Assembly (NCBI GenBank): GCA_030430565.1
Contig: JAUIKS010000025.1
Span: 109,448-173,447, forward strand
DNA length: 64,000 nt
From: Polyangia bacterium
Lineage (GTDB): Bacteria > Myxococcota_A > Polyangia > Nannocystales > Nannocystaceae
Reading direction: 5' to 3'
The notes under the pieces were generated by a model. It was not told the DNA's origin, did not search any database, and saw nothing but the letters and a program-made list of their open reading frames with translations. Numbering within the stretch: the first letter of the stretch is position 1; every line of letters starts with the position of its first letter. A program made the translations under genes and the position numbers. Positions 41,146 through 50,566 of the stretch are shown one piece after another.

Positions 41146-42963
41146 GTGAAGCGTTGGAAGAAGCTGGTGCTCGCAGCCCTCGCCGTCGTGATGTTGGCGA
41201 GCGGCGTGTTCTGTGTGCCGACCGTCTGGGGGACGCCGTGGTTCATCGAGCACTTCTACACGCGGGTGTTCGTGAGCTTCGCGCTCGAGCACCCGATGCT
41301 GCTGTCGTCGATGCGGATGCTCGAGCCCGTCGGCATCACCTTTCACAACGACGAGCTCGACGACTTCTCGATCGCCGGTGAGGAGCGCGGCCTCGCGCTC
41401 GCCCGCGACGCGCTGGCGACCCTGCGCCGCTACGATCGCGACTCGCTCGCCGACCCGCTCTCCTACGACGTGCTCGAGTGGTTCCTCGAGGACCAGGTCG
41501 AGTCGCAGCGCTTCGCCTTCCACAGCTACCCGGTCAACCAGATGTCGGGCTTTCAGAGCTCGCTGCCCGACTTCATGATCAACACGCACCAGCTCGACAC
41601 GGCGGGCAGCGCCGAGGACTACCTCACGCGGGTTTCGAAGTTCGGCGTCGCCTTCGACCAGACCCTCGAGGGGCTGCGCTACCGCGAGGAGCGCGGCGTC
41701 GTCCCGCCGCGCTTCGTGATGACGCGGGTGCTCGCGGAGATGCGCGAGTTCACGGCGCCGGCGCCCCGCGAGCACGTGCTCTACACGCACTTCGCCGAGG
41801 GGGCGGCCGCGCTCGTGGAGTCGGGCGAGCTGAGCGCCGACGCCCGCGCCGACATGCTCGAGCGCCTCGCCGGTCACATCGAGCAGGTCGTCTACCCGGC
41901 CTACGCGCGGATGATCGAGCACTACGCCGCGCTCGAGCCGACCGCGAGCACCGACGACGGCGCCTGGAAGCTGCCTGACGGGGCAGCTTTTTACGCCTCG
42001 CGCCTGCGCAGCTTCACGACCACGGACATGAGCGCCGACGAGATCCACGCGCTCGGGCTCTCGGAGGTCGCGCGCATCCAGGGCGAGATGAAGGAGATCC
42101 TCCGCGCCCAGGGCTACGACGCCAGCGACTTCGGCGCCGCCATGCAGGCGCTCAACAAAGAGCCGCGCTTCCTCTACCCCGACACCGACGCGGGCCGCGA
42201 GCAGATCCTCGCCGACTACCAGAAGATCCTCGACGAGATCGACGCCGGCATGGACGAGTTCTTCTCGCTGCGGCCCAAGACCGGGGTCATCGTCGAGCGC
42301 GTCCCCGAGTTCAAGCAGGCGACCGCGCCAGGCGCCTACTACAACCCCGCGCCGCTCGACGGCTCCAAGCCGGGGATCTTCTACGCGAACCTGCGCAGCG
42401 TGGAGGAGATCCCGAAGTTCGGCATGCGCACGCTCGCCTATCACGAGGGCATCCCCGGGCATCACTTTCAGATCACGATCGCGCGCGAGCTCGAGGGCGT
42501 GCCGTTCTTCCGCACGATCATCCCCTTCACCGCCTACGCCGAGGGCTGGGCGCTGTACGCCGAGCGCGTCGCCGCCGAGTACGGCTTTCAAGAGGACCCC
42601 TTCGATCGGCTCGGCTTCCTCACCGCCGAGCTGTTCCGCGCCAACCGCTTGGTCGTCGACACGGGCATCCACGCCAAGCGCTGGACCCGGCAGCGGGCGA
42701 TCGACTACATGCTCGCCAATACGGGCATGCCCGAGAGCGATGTCGTCGCGGAGATCGAGCGCTACATCGTCATCCCGGGGCAGGCCTGCGCCTACAAGAT
42801 CGGTCAGCTCAAGCTGCTCGAGCTGCGCGCGCGCGCCCGCGCGCGGCTGGGCGAGCGCTTCGACATCAAGGCGTTTCACGCGGTGGTGCTGCGCAGCGGC
42901 GCGCTGCCGCTGACGCTGCTCGAGCGCGTCGTCGACGACTGGATCGCCGCGGGCGGCGGCTGA
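41146..42963 (+). CDS. DUF885 metallopeptidase-like protein with N-terminal membrane anchor
   Basis: A 605-residue protein. Residues 6-25 are a hydrophobic signal or anchor with no lipobox Cys. The domain fits the DUF885 family: YDVLEWFLEDQ, the zinc-site motif YHEGIPGHHFQ (about 432-442), TAYAEGWALYAERVAAE with the third ligand region, and GQACAYKIGQLKLLELR. Members resemble M32/thermolysin-type metallopeptidases and are probably exported peptidases or deacylases; no substrate is known here. GTG start with GGAGGT nine bases upstream. Confidence 0.9.
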   Translation: MKRWKKLVLAALAVVMLASGVFCVPTVWGTPWFIEHFYTRVFVSFALEHPMLLSSMRMLEPVGITFHNDELDDFSIAGEERGLALARDALATLRRYDRDSLADPLSYDVLEWFLEDQVESQRFAFHSYPVNQMSGFQSSLPDFMINTHQLDTAGSAEDYLTRVSKFGVAFDQTLEGLRYREERGVVPPRFVMTRVLAEMREFTAPAPREHVLYTHFAEGAAALVESGELSADARADMLERLAGHIEQVVYPAYARMIEHYAALEPTASTDDGAWKLPDGAAFYASRLRSFTTTDMSADEIHALGLSEVARIQGEMKEILRAQGYDASDFGAAMQALNKEPRFLYPDTDAGREQILADYQKILDEIDAGMDEFFSLRPKTGVIVERVPEFKQATAPGAYYNPAPLDGSKPGIFYANLRSVEEIPKFGMRTLAYHEGIPGHHFQITIARELEGVPFFRTIIPFTAYAEGWALYAERVAAEYGFQEDPFDRLGFLTAELFRANRLVVDTGIHAKRWTRQRAIDYMLANTGMPESDVVAEIERYIVIPGQACAYKIGQLKLLELRARARARLGERFDIKAFHAVVLRSGALPLTLLERVVDDWIAAGGG

Positions 42964-43358
42964 GCGTCACGGCGCGCGCCTGCCAGATCTCGTCGTCCGC
43001 CCATAAACTCGCCGCAGTACGCGAAGTTGACGGTCGGCGTCGGCGTCGTCTGATGCGCGTGAGCACGTGCCGCGCGCCCGAGTCAGGGTCGACCACGATC
43101 GCCAGATCACGCCTCTACGCTAATTTGTCGGCCTTCGTGATCGCATTGCCACGCGCTCGCCGGCCTCGTTTGCCCGATCAACAAGTAGACCGGCTGACGA
43201 GCAGGTGCGCCTGCGTGGCCCCGAGCCGACGGCTCGGGTGACGTTGTGGTTGAAATTGAGGTGGCGCGACATGCGCGAAACAAAAAATGGATCGTTCGCC
43301 CGGCTGTGGGAACTGACAATGTGAACACTCGTTATTGAGTGCCAACCAGGAGCAAGCA
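42964..43358. other. intergenic region at the left edge of the accessory island
   Basis: About 395 bp with no gene. It contains a perfect 8-bp hairpin CCCGAGCC-GAC-GGCTCGGG (43220-43238) and A/T-richer sequence toward 43359, where AGGAG (43348-43352) serves the next gene. Confidence 0.45.
43220..43238. terminator. short perfect hairpin
   Basis: CCCGAGCC and GGCTCGGG with a 3-base loop, 256 bp after the DUF885 stop; no T run. Could be a terminator or a leader structure for the gene at 43359. Confidence 0.3.
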
Positions 43359-43772
43359 ATGGCAGATATCACCACAACCTTCTTGTTCGACTGCTCAATC
43401 TCATCGACCGGAGCGCTCGAATTTAACCCTCAGAACACGACACGGATCACCGCCGCCGCGGGCGGTGGATGGGAGCTGACCCTCTCGAGCGAGTTCGATG
43501 ATCCGCCCGGCGATAACGAAGACGCGATCTTCAAGACCAGCGACTTCACCGACGGCGGGACGACCTACGAGGTCTCGGCGACGTCAACAGTGGGGACGGT
43601 CCAGACCAGCTGGACTCATCAGGGCAGCGACATCCTCTCTCCCACCTATACCGAGGAGGTCACGATGACCATCGATATTACGGCGACGCCGGTCGGTGGC
43701 GGAACAGCCAAGACCCACACGACCGGGGCATACATCATCAAGCGCGGGCGCCCGCTTGGTAACATCACCTAG
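43359..43772 (+). CDS. small beta-rich protein, first gene of the island
   Basis: A 137-residue protein with no signal peptide and almost no predicted helix: alternating Thr/Ser-rich strands (DITTTFLFDCS, WELTLSSEFDD, TYEVSATSTVG, VTMTIDITATPVGG) suggest a beta-sandwich. No family recognised. Base composition is less GC-extreme than most genes here. Good ribosome binding site AGGAG seven bases before the ATG. It precedes the sigma-kinase-caspase genes in the same direction with a 156-bp gap, and a comparable small beta-rich gene stands near the other end of the island (61929). Confidence 0.75.
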   Translation: MADITTTFLFDCSISSTGALEFNPQNTTRITAAAGGGWELTLSSEFDDPPGDNEDAIFKTSDFTDGGTTYEVSATSTVGTVQTSWTHQGSDILSPTYTEEVTMTIDITATPVGGGTAKTHTTGAYIIKRGRPLGNIT

Positions 43773-43928
43773 GCGCCCAATGGGGTTCAGCGGATGCGCC
43801 CCACGCGCTGGTCGGGCGCACGGCGAACGAGACCGCCGTGCGCCCACCGCGCACATCGCACGCCTGATGGTCCTTGCCGTTCACACGACGAGATCGCGCG
43901 CCACGCATGGTTGTTACGATGTCGCCCG

Positions 43929-44579
43929 ATGGGCGGGCGTGACGACCTACAAGGGCTCTCAGATCGTGAACTCCTCGACCGCTGGACGACGGGGGACAAG
44001 CGCGCGGGCAGCGTTCTCATCAACCGTCACTACAAAGCGGTGTTTCGCTTCTTCCGCAATAAGTGCGCGGATTGGGCAGAAGACCTAGCACAGAAGACAT
44101 TCACGCATTGTGTCAAACAGCCCGGTAAATTTCGCGGAGAGTCGAAGTTTCTCGTCTATCTTCTCGGGATCGCTCGCTATGTATTCTTACGCGAGCTTCG
44201 AGATCGTTCGCGTAGACCCGATCTCGACTTCAACACGCTCAGCTCGTACGACCTGGGTCTCGACGCGTCGGGGATCATGGTGCAGCACGCCGAGCAGCGC
44301 CTGCTGCTACAGGCGCTGCGATCGCTCTCGCTCGAAGATCAGATGTTGCTGGAGATGTACCAGTGGGAAGGTCTGACCGCGCCCGAGCTGAGCCAGGTGC
44401 TCGAGATCTCGGTCTCGGCGATCCGCGGTCGTCTTCGGCGCGCGAAGGATCGACTGAAGGTTCAGGTGCTCAGGCTCGTCAAGCATCCCGAGCTGCGCGA
44501 GTCGATCTCGGGCGGCTTCGAGCGCTGGGTGCACTCCATCAAGGCCGTGATCGACGGCGAGCAGGGCGAGCCGAACTAG
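43929..44579 (+). CDS. ECF-like sigma factor of the caspase island
   Basis: A 216-residue sigma factor. Region 2: LLDRWTTGDKRAGSVLINRH, FRFFRNKCADWAEDLAQKTFTHC..FLVYLLGIARYVFLREL; region 4: LLLQALRSLSLEDQMLLEMYQWEG, LSQVLEISVSAIRGRLRRAK. It ends with the family tail (SGGFERWVHSIK). The region 2.2 acidic residues (WAEDLAQ) are present. It is 58 bp before the kinase at 44638 and probably cotranscribed; no anti-sigma gene. The ATG at 43929 starts the conserved domain; the frame upstream is not protein-like. Confidence 0.9.
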   Translation: MGGRDDLQGLSDRELLDRWTTGDKRAGSVLINRHYKAVFRFFRNKCADWAEDLAQKTFTHCVKQPGKFRGESKFLVYLLGIARYVFLRELRDRSRRPDLDFNTLSSYDLGLDASGIMVQHAEQRLLLQALRSLSLEDQMLLEMYQWEGLTAPELSQVLEISVSAIRGRLRRAKDRLKVQVLRLVKHPELRESISGGFERWVHSIKAVIDGEQGEPN

Positions 44580-44637
44580 GCGGGCTCGGGCCGCGCCGCG
44601 TCCCGACGATTTGCGCGATGCGCCGCGAGGTGGAGAG

Positions 44638-47616
44638 ATGACGAGCGACGATCCCACTCGAGACGCCGACGAGCTGCTGTCGCGCGCGTATCTCGGGAAG
44701 CTGATGCCCAAGCCGGGCGAGGGGGTCGCGGGGGACCTCAGCGCCGAGCTGGCGGCGGCGCGGCTGTGCGCGTCCCTGTGCGACGAGCCGGTCGAGCTCT
44801 TGCTCGAGGGTCGCTACAAGCTGCAAAAAGAGATCGGCGCGGGCGGCATCGGCGTCGTCTATCGCGCCTACGATCCCATGCTGGAGCGCGATGTCGCGAT
44901 CAAGATCCTGCAGTCGCGATCGGCGTCTGATGACACGCAGGTCTCCTCGCAGCGAGACCGCCTCCTCGCGGAAGCGCGGACGCTCGCCAAGCTACGCGAC
45001 CCGCACGTCGTGCCCGTGTTCGAGGTCGGCACGCACCGCGGCGAGGTCTACATGGTGATGGAGCTCGTCGAGGGTCTCGACCTCGGCGTGTGGGTCAAGC
45101 TGATGAAGCCGGCGACAGCCGAGATCGTCGGCGCGTACGCGCAAGCGGGTCGCGGGCTCGCGTCGGCCCACAAGCACGGCATCATTCATCGCGACTTCAA
45201 GCCCGCCAACGCCCGTCGTGACAACAACGGGCACGTGCGCGTCCTCGACTTCGGGCTGGCCGCGCACGGCGAGCTCTCGGCGCGTTCGGAGCTCGAGGGA
45301 CCCACGGCGGACGCCGCGTTGCCGCGCTCGAGCGGGCTCGTCGGGACCCCTCGCTACATGGCGCCGGAGCAGCACGACGCCGAGGCGTCCCCGGCCAGTG
45401 ACCAGTACAGCTTCTGCCTGGCGCTCTACGAGGCGGTCACCGGGACTCTCCCGCCATCACGCCTCGGCGCTGACTCGAGCGCGCGGCACGAGCGACGGCG
45501 GAGCTTGCCTCGGTGGCTCGCGCGTGTGCTTCAGCGCGGGCTCGATCCTGATCCCGCGCGCCGCTACCGGAGCATGTCTGAGCTGCTCGACGAGCTCGAG
45601 CGCGATCGGGGGACGCGCGCGTTGATGTACACGAGCATCATCGTCGTCACGCTCACCAGCGCCGGCGTCGCGATGTTCTCGCCTCCGCCCGCGCCCGCGC
45701 CCGGTCCCAGCCCCTTCGACCAGTGCGTCGCGTCCAGCGAGGGCGCCTGGTCGTCCGCCCAAGGGATGCGCGCGCGCGTGACCGATGTGTTCACCGCCGC
45801 CGAGGAGCACTACTCCCGCGACACGCTCGACCGCGTCAACAGCTCGCTCGACGCCTACATTGAGGAGTGGCGCGCGAGCTTCAAGCGCGCGTGCGCGCAG
45901 ACGCACCGCGAGCGCACCCAGTCGCCGGCCCTCCTCGATCGACGTCTCGAGTGTCTCGAGCGGCGGCGCGAGGCGGTTCACGTGATGCTGGAGCGTCTCG
46001 CGGGCGCCGAGGACGAGCCGGGGCTGCGTCGTGATGCGGCGTGGGCCGTGGCCGCGCTCCCCGGCGTCTCGAGCTGCGACGATGTGCAGCAGCGCCCGGA
46101 GGTCGAGCCGCCGACCGCGGAGCAGCAGCCCGCCGTCGCGGAGCTCGAGCGGGAGCTGAGAGATCTCGAGATCGACAGCTTGCTCATCGGTGAAGAGCCC
46201 GCTGATACGTCGAGCGCCCGCTTGCTTCGCCGCGCGGACGAGCTCACCGCGGACGCGGAGGCGATCGCCTACGGCCCGACGCTCGCGCGCGCCCACTTCG
46301 CGCGCGGACAACTTCGTCGTATCGCGGGACGCGCGAGCGGTGCTCTCGACGACTTCTCCATCGCCGATCACCAGGCCGAGACCACGGGCGATGACGTCGT
46401 GGTGATCGGCACGCTCCACGAGCGCGCGCGCGTCAAGCTCTTGCTCGCGTACGACGCGGAGGCCGGCGCGGAGCTGCTCGCGCGCGCGCGCGCGAAGCTC
46501 GATCGCGTCGGCGCGGATGGCTTGCTCCGCGCGGTCCAGCGGGATCTCGAAGGTCACGTGGCGTACCAGCAGGCGCGCTACGCTGACGCCATCGCGCTCC
46601 ACGGCGACGCGATCGCCAGATACCAGGCGCTCCCGGTGTACGAGGCTCGCATCGGCCTGCAGCGAGCCTACGTGAATCTCGGCCGCGCGCTGTCGCAAGA
46701 CGGACAGGTGGGCGAGGCGCTCGCGGCCTACAAGCGCTCCTACGAGCTCGGGGAGGACATCGTCGGCGCCGGACACCCCGCGCTCACGGACACGCGCTAC
46801 AACCACGGCGTCGCGATGCTCGAGGCAGGAGCCCTCGACCAGGCGCTCGTGCTGTTCCAGTGGGTCCGCGACGACGAGGCGCGCTTCTTCGGGGAGCGCT
46901 CGCTGAAGGTCGCGATGGATGAGCACGCGATCGGGATGGTGCTGCTGCAGCGGCGCATGCTCGACGATGCGCTGCGTCACGTCGAGACGGAGCTCTCGAT
47001 CGTGCTCGAGCATCCGGACGCCAACGCGATCACCCGCGCGGCCGCGCTCGACCTCGCGGGCGGGCTCTCGACCGACCTCGGGGCGCTCGACCAGGCCGAC
47101 GACTACATCGCGCGCGCGCGCGAGCAGCTGCGCGGATCCACAGGTGACCCAAGGCTCAGGTCGGTCATCGAGCGGCACGCCGGCGAGCTCGCGCTGGCTC
47201 GATCGCAGCCCGAGCGCGCGCTCGAGCTCTTCACGCGTGCCTCCGACATCCTGCGGGAGGCCGAGACGCCGCGCGGGGCCGATCACGCCAACATCACCTA
47301 CGAGCGCGCGCGCGTGTACACGGCGCTCGCGCGCCCACGCGACGCGATCCGCGAGTTCGAGACGGCGCTCGAGATCTGGGCGGAGCAAAGCGACAACCCG
47401 ACCGGCGAGGCCGACGTCAAGACGATGCTCGCTGCGGCGCTCGTGCGGAGCTCGCCAGCGGATCGACCCCGCGCCTGCCGCCTCGCCCGCGAGGCCCGTG
47501 ACTACTTCGTCCGTGACGCGAAGGCGCATCAACGCGCCCTCGCCGAGACCGCAGCGTGGATCGGCGCGCACTGCGAGGCCGCGACGCGCCCATCCGCAGG
47601 GGGGAGCGAGCCGTGA
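44638..47616 (+). CDS. membrane Ser/Thr kinase with Cys module and TPR sensor
   Basis: A 992-residue kinase: GAGGIGVVY (about 68), VAIKIL, HRDFKPAN (about 185), DFG (about 204), MAPEQ, so catalytically complete. A membrane helix at about 329-347 is followed by the Cys-bearing module of this kinase family (PFDQCVASSEGAW, ACAQTHRERTQSP, LDRRLECLERRRE, SSCDDV) and about ten TPR-like repeats. GGTGGAGAG precedes ATG 44638. Its stop overlaps the GTG of the caspase gene (GTGA), so kinase and protease are translationally coupled; this is the clearest sign that kinase signalling controls the caspase. Confidence 0.93.
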   Translation: MTSDDPTRDADELLSRAYLGKLMPKPGEGVAGDLSAELAAARLCASLCDEPVELLLEGRYKLQKEIGAGGIGVVYRAYDPMLERDVAIKILQSRSASDDTQVSSQRDRLLAEARTLAKLRDPHVVPVFEVGTHRGEVYMVMELVEGLDLGVWVKLMKPATAEIVGAYAQAGRGLASAHKHGIIHRDFKPANARRDNNGHVRVLDFGLAAHGELSARSELEGPTADAALPRSSGLVGTPRYMAPEQHDAEASPASDQYSFCLALYEAVTGTLPPSRLGADSSARHERRRSLPRWLARVLQRGLDPDPARRYRSMSELLDELERDRGTRALMYTSIIVVTLTSAGVAMFSPPPAPAPGPSPFDQCVASSEGAWSSAQGMRARVTDVFTAAEEHYSRDTLDRVNSSLDAYIEEWRASFKRACAQTHRERTQSPALLDRRLECLERRREAVHVMLERLAGAEDEPGLRRDAAWAVAALPGVSSCDDVQQRPEVEPPTAEQQPAVAELERELRDLEIDSLLIGEEPADTSSARLLRRADELTADAEAIAYGPTLARAHFARGQLRRIAGRASGALDDFSIADHQAETTGDDVVVIGTLHERARVKLLLAYDAEAGAELLARARAKLDRVGADGLLRAVQRDLEGHVAYQQARYADAIALHGDAIARYQALPVYEARIGLQRAYVNLGRALSQDGQVGEALAAYKRSYELGEDIVGAGHPALTDTRYNHGVAMLEAGALDQALVLFQWVRDDEARFFGERSLKVAMDEHAIGMVLLQRRMLDDALRHVETELSIVLEHPDANAITRAAALDLAGGLSTDLGALDQADDYIARAREQLRGSTGDPRLRSVIERHAGELALARSQPERALELFTRASDILREAETPRGADHANITYERARVYTALARPRDAIREFETALEIWAEQSDNPTGEADVKTMLAAALVRSSPADRPRACRLAREARDYFVRDAKAHQRALAETAAWIGAHCEAATRPSAGGSEP

Positions 47617-49538
47617 ACGTGCACAACACCAGCGAGACCCGCGAGAACAAGACCGCGCTGCTCATCGGCAGCCCCTATAAAGCGCTGCGGGGCGTCGAGA
47701 ATGACCTCGAGCTCATGGAGTCGCTGCTGCGGGGTCGCGGCTTCACGACGCAGCGCTGCGGTGGCGCCGACGCGACACGCGCGAAGATTATGAACGCGCT
47801 CGAGGCTCTCGTCGCGCGCGCGCGTCCGGGCGACGCGGTCGTGATCTACTACTCGGGCCACGGCGGTCAGGCGAGCAATCCGATGTACGACGCGGCCATC
47901 GAGCGCGGCGATCGCAGCGAGCCGCGGTACTACCGCTGCCTGGTCCCGATGGATCTCGGAGACTCGAGCGACGAGGACTTCCGCGGGATCCTCTCAACGG
48001 AGCTCTCGGTGATTCTGTTCGCGTTGACGCGGAAGACGCCGAACGTGACGGTGATCCTCGACTGTTGCCACTCCGAGGGGGCGACGCGCTCACACGGCGC
48101 TTCGCGGTCTTCGCGCGGGTGGATCCGCAAGCTCGCCAAGCCGTGGAAGACCGGCGTCGCGCAGCACCTCGAGGCGCTGCGACAGCGCGGCTTCGACGTT
48201 CGCCAGCTCGACCGCGAGGCCAACCCCTTCGTCGTGACGCTGTCGGCGTGCGGACCACGCGACTACGCCCACGAGGATATTTTTGAGACGCCCGACGGGC
48301 CGCGCAATTGCGGCGTGATGACGCACGCGTTCGTCCGCGCGGTCACGGAGCTCGGCGACGCCCCGCTCGTCTGGGAGCGCCTCGGCGCCCGCGTCAAGGC
48401 GATCGTGAGCGAGACGCGCCCCACGCAGCGTCCGGTCGTCGCGGGGCCGATCGATCGACTCCTGTTCTCAACCGAGACGCGTCGACGGCTGTTCGCGCTC
48501 CCGCTGACGCGACCCCATGAGCGCTGGCTGCTCTCCGGCGGACGACTCGCCGACACCCGCGTCGGCGATCGTTTCCTCGTGTTCAAGGACACGCGAGACG
48601 TCACGCCGGCGGCGCGGATCTCTGTCACCGAGGTGATGAGCACCCTGTCCTCGATCACGCTCGAGCCGGTGGGGCCGGACGGCCTCGACGAAGCCCGCCT
48701 CGGCGGGGCCCTGGCGTATCCCACGGAGTTCGTGGAGCCTCGCGCGACCGTCGTGGTGCGCTCGAGCGAGGCGCATCAACGCCGCGCCCGACTGCTGATG
48801 GACGAGCTCGAGAGCTCGGCGTACCTGCGCGTTGTAGCGAAGGAGTCCGCGCGCGACGATGTGGTCATGACCGTCGCGCTGGAGAACGAGGGCGTGACGC
48901 TGCGCGACGGCGACGGCGCGTCCCTGCCGCGCGTCGACGAGGACCCCGTGAAGGCGCCGGTGGCGTTTCGCCGCGCCGTTCGAGTCCGGGCGACCGCGCT
49001 CGCGCGGGCCCACACGTTGCTCTCGCTCGCGCGCGCCGAGAGCTCGGGACCTGCCCTCGACCCCGCTCGCTACGCGATCAAGTGGTACGAGCTCGAGGAC
49101 TCGAAGCCGCGATTGATCGAGCGCGACCTGTGGGAGCTCGACGAGTCGACGCCGCTGACGGTCTGCGTGGAGAACCACGGCCCGACCCCGATCTTCGCGT
49201 CTGTGCTCGCCGTGTTCCCGAGCGGTGAGATCGAGCTGCTGTCGCGGGCCTACCCCGCGGGCGTTCATATCCGGGGCGACGAGCCGTACTGGCTCGGCAA
49301 TCGCACGGGGCAGCTCCGAGGCGTACTGTTGGATTGGCGAGCCCCCGCCCCGCGCGAGGGCGACCGGCGCAGCGGCGGGCTCGTCGTCGTGGTGACGAGC
49401 ACGCAGCTTGATCTTCGCTGCTGGGAGTCTCACCTGGACACGCTCGTCAGCCGCCGAGAGCTGCGACCGACCGTGTCGCTCGTCTCGTCTCCGTACGCGG
49501 TGAGCCTGATCGATTTTGTTCGCCGTGTTCGGCCGTAG
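47613..49538 (+). CDS. caspase-like cysteine protease (peptidase C14) with C-terminal DUF4384-like region
   Basis: A 641-residue protein. The first 290 residues are a p20-type caspase fold: KTALLIGSPYKAL, catalytic His in IYYSGHGGQ (about 82), catalytic Cys in VILDCCHSEGATR (about 151), and LSACGPRDYA. Metacaspase-like acidic residues near the dyad suggest cleavage after Arg/Lys (inference). The middle is unassigned; the last 130 residues (YAIKWYELEDSKP, LTVCVENHGPTPIFASVLAVFPSGEIELL) match the DUF4384-type beta domain often fused to bacterial caspases. GTG start with a GGGGGGAG ribosome site, overlapping the kinase gene by four bases. Confidence 0.92.
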   Translation: MNVHNTSETRENKTALLIGSPYKALRGVENDLELMESLLRGRGFTTQRCGGADATRAKIMNALEALVARARPGDAVVIYYSGHGGQASNPMYDAAIERGDRSEPRYYRCLVPMDLGDSSDEDFRGILSTELSVILFALTRKTPNVTVILDCCHSEGATRSHGASRSSRGWIRKLAKPWKTGVAQHLEALRQRGFDVRQLDREANPFVVTLSACGPRDYAHEDIFETPDGPRNCGVMTHAFVRAVTELGDAPLVWERLGARVKAIVSETRPTQRPVVAGPIDRLLFSTETRRRLFALPLTRPHERWLLSGGRLADTRVGDRFLVFKDTRDVTPAARISVTEVMSTLSSITLEPVGPDGLDEARLGGALAYPTEFVEPRATVVVRSSEAHQRRARLLMDELESSAYLRVVAKESARDDVVMTVALENEGVTLRDGDGASLPRVDEDPVKAPVAFRRAVRVRATALARAHTLLSLARAESSGPALDPARYAIKWYELEDSKPRLIERDLWELDESTPLTVCVENHGPTPIFASVLAVFPSGEIELLSRAYPAGVHIRGDEPYWLGNRTGQLRGVLLDWRAPAPREGDRRSGGLVVVVTSTQLDLRCWESHLDTLVSRRELRPTVSLVSSPYAVSLIDFVRRVRP

Positions 49539-49557
49539 TCAGAGGAGCGCAAACACG

Positions 49558-50526
49558 ATGCCTGAGACCCGCACCAAGATCCTCTACGACCTGTTCTTCG
49601 AGATCTTCGCGACGGACGAGCTGAGGAAGTTCATCCGTCTCCTCCCGCAGGGTAAATTGCTCGCCTCGAAGCTCCCCGGGCGGACGGCCGCGCACGACCT
49701 CGTCGCGTTCGAGGCCGTACAGATCCTGCAGCGCTTCGGCGTGGTCGACGCGGAGCTGCTTCAGCGGCTGCTCAGGGACTACCCGCTCCACGAGCAGAAG
49801 ATCCGTGACGCCGCCGCGCGCCTGCAGCTCGAGCTCGCGGTGACGGTGCCCGCTCGCAAAGGCGGCGGCCCGCGCGATCCGTCGCCAGACCGCGACGACG
49901 AACCGACCACGCGGCTGCTGCTGCTCGCGGCCAACCCCGAGCAGTCACCGATTCATCTCGATCGTGAGGCCCGCGGGATTCGCAACGCGATCGAGAGCGC
50001 GACCCACCGCGAGGACTTCTCCTACGAGACACGGTTCGCGGTGCGCGTGGACGACCTCCCCCGGATCTTGTTGAAGACCAAGCCCGACATTGTGCACTTC
50101 GCGGGCCACGGGGTCGGCGCGGGCGGCCTCGAGTTCGCCAACTCGCACAACGAGATCGCGCGGGTCAGCGGCGCCGCGCTCAAGCGGTTGTTCGAGGTCA
50201 TCAACGATGACGCCGCGCACGGCGTCGGGCGCCCTGTCCGCCTCGTCATGCTCAACGCGTGCCTGTCGCAGGTGCAGGCCGAGGCGATTGTCGGGGCCGT
50301 CGACTGCGTGATCGGCATGTCGCATGAGGTGCGCAGCGAGGTCGCCACGCAGTTCGCCGCGACGTTCTACGCGTCCCTGGCCGAGGGCCGCTCCGTGCGA
50401 TCTGCGTTTAACTGGGCGGGCGTCGACAACGAGATGTTGAAGCTGGGACAAAACCGCGTTCCGCAGCTGCTCGAACGTACACCCGAGCTCGCGCGGGAGC
50501 TCTTCTTCACCTCCGGCAACGGGTAG
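49558..50526 (+). CDS. effector-associated-like helical domain + CHAT protease
   Basis: A 322-residue protein. Residues about 1-95 form a six-helix adaptor resembling effector-associated domains of bacterial conflict systems (LYDLFFEIFATDELRKFI..LPGRTAAHDLVAFEAVQILQRFG). Residues about 120-322 are a CHAT caspase-like protease with the catalytic His in DIVHFAGHG (about 184) and Cys in LVMLNACLS (about 234). CHAT proteases usually wait for a signal via the adaptor. The helical domain has the same layout as that of the protein at 62351, suggesting homotypic assembly. AGAGGAG precedes the ATG at 11 bases; 19 bp separate it from the caspase gene. Confidence 0.85.
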   Translation: MPETRTKILYDLFFEIFATDELRKFIRLLPQGKLLASKLPGRTAAHDLVAFEAVQILQRFGVVDAELLQRLLRDYPLHEQKIRDAAARLQLELAVTVPARKGGGPRDPSPDRDDEPTTRLLLLAANPEQSPIHLDREARGIRNAIESATHREDFSYETRFAVRVDDLPRILLKTKPDIVHFAGHGVGAGGLEFANSHNEIARVSGAALKRLFEVINDDAAHGVGRPVRLVMLNACLSQVQAEAIVGAVDCVIGMSHEVRSEVATQFAATFYASLAEGRSVRSAFNWAGVDNEMLKLGQNRVPQLLERTPELARELFFTSGNG

Positions 50527-50566
50527 CCGTCGTCCGGCGCCGCCCGCTTCGATATACTTTTACGCG

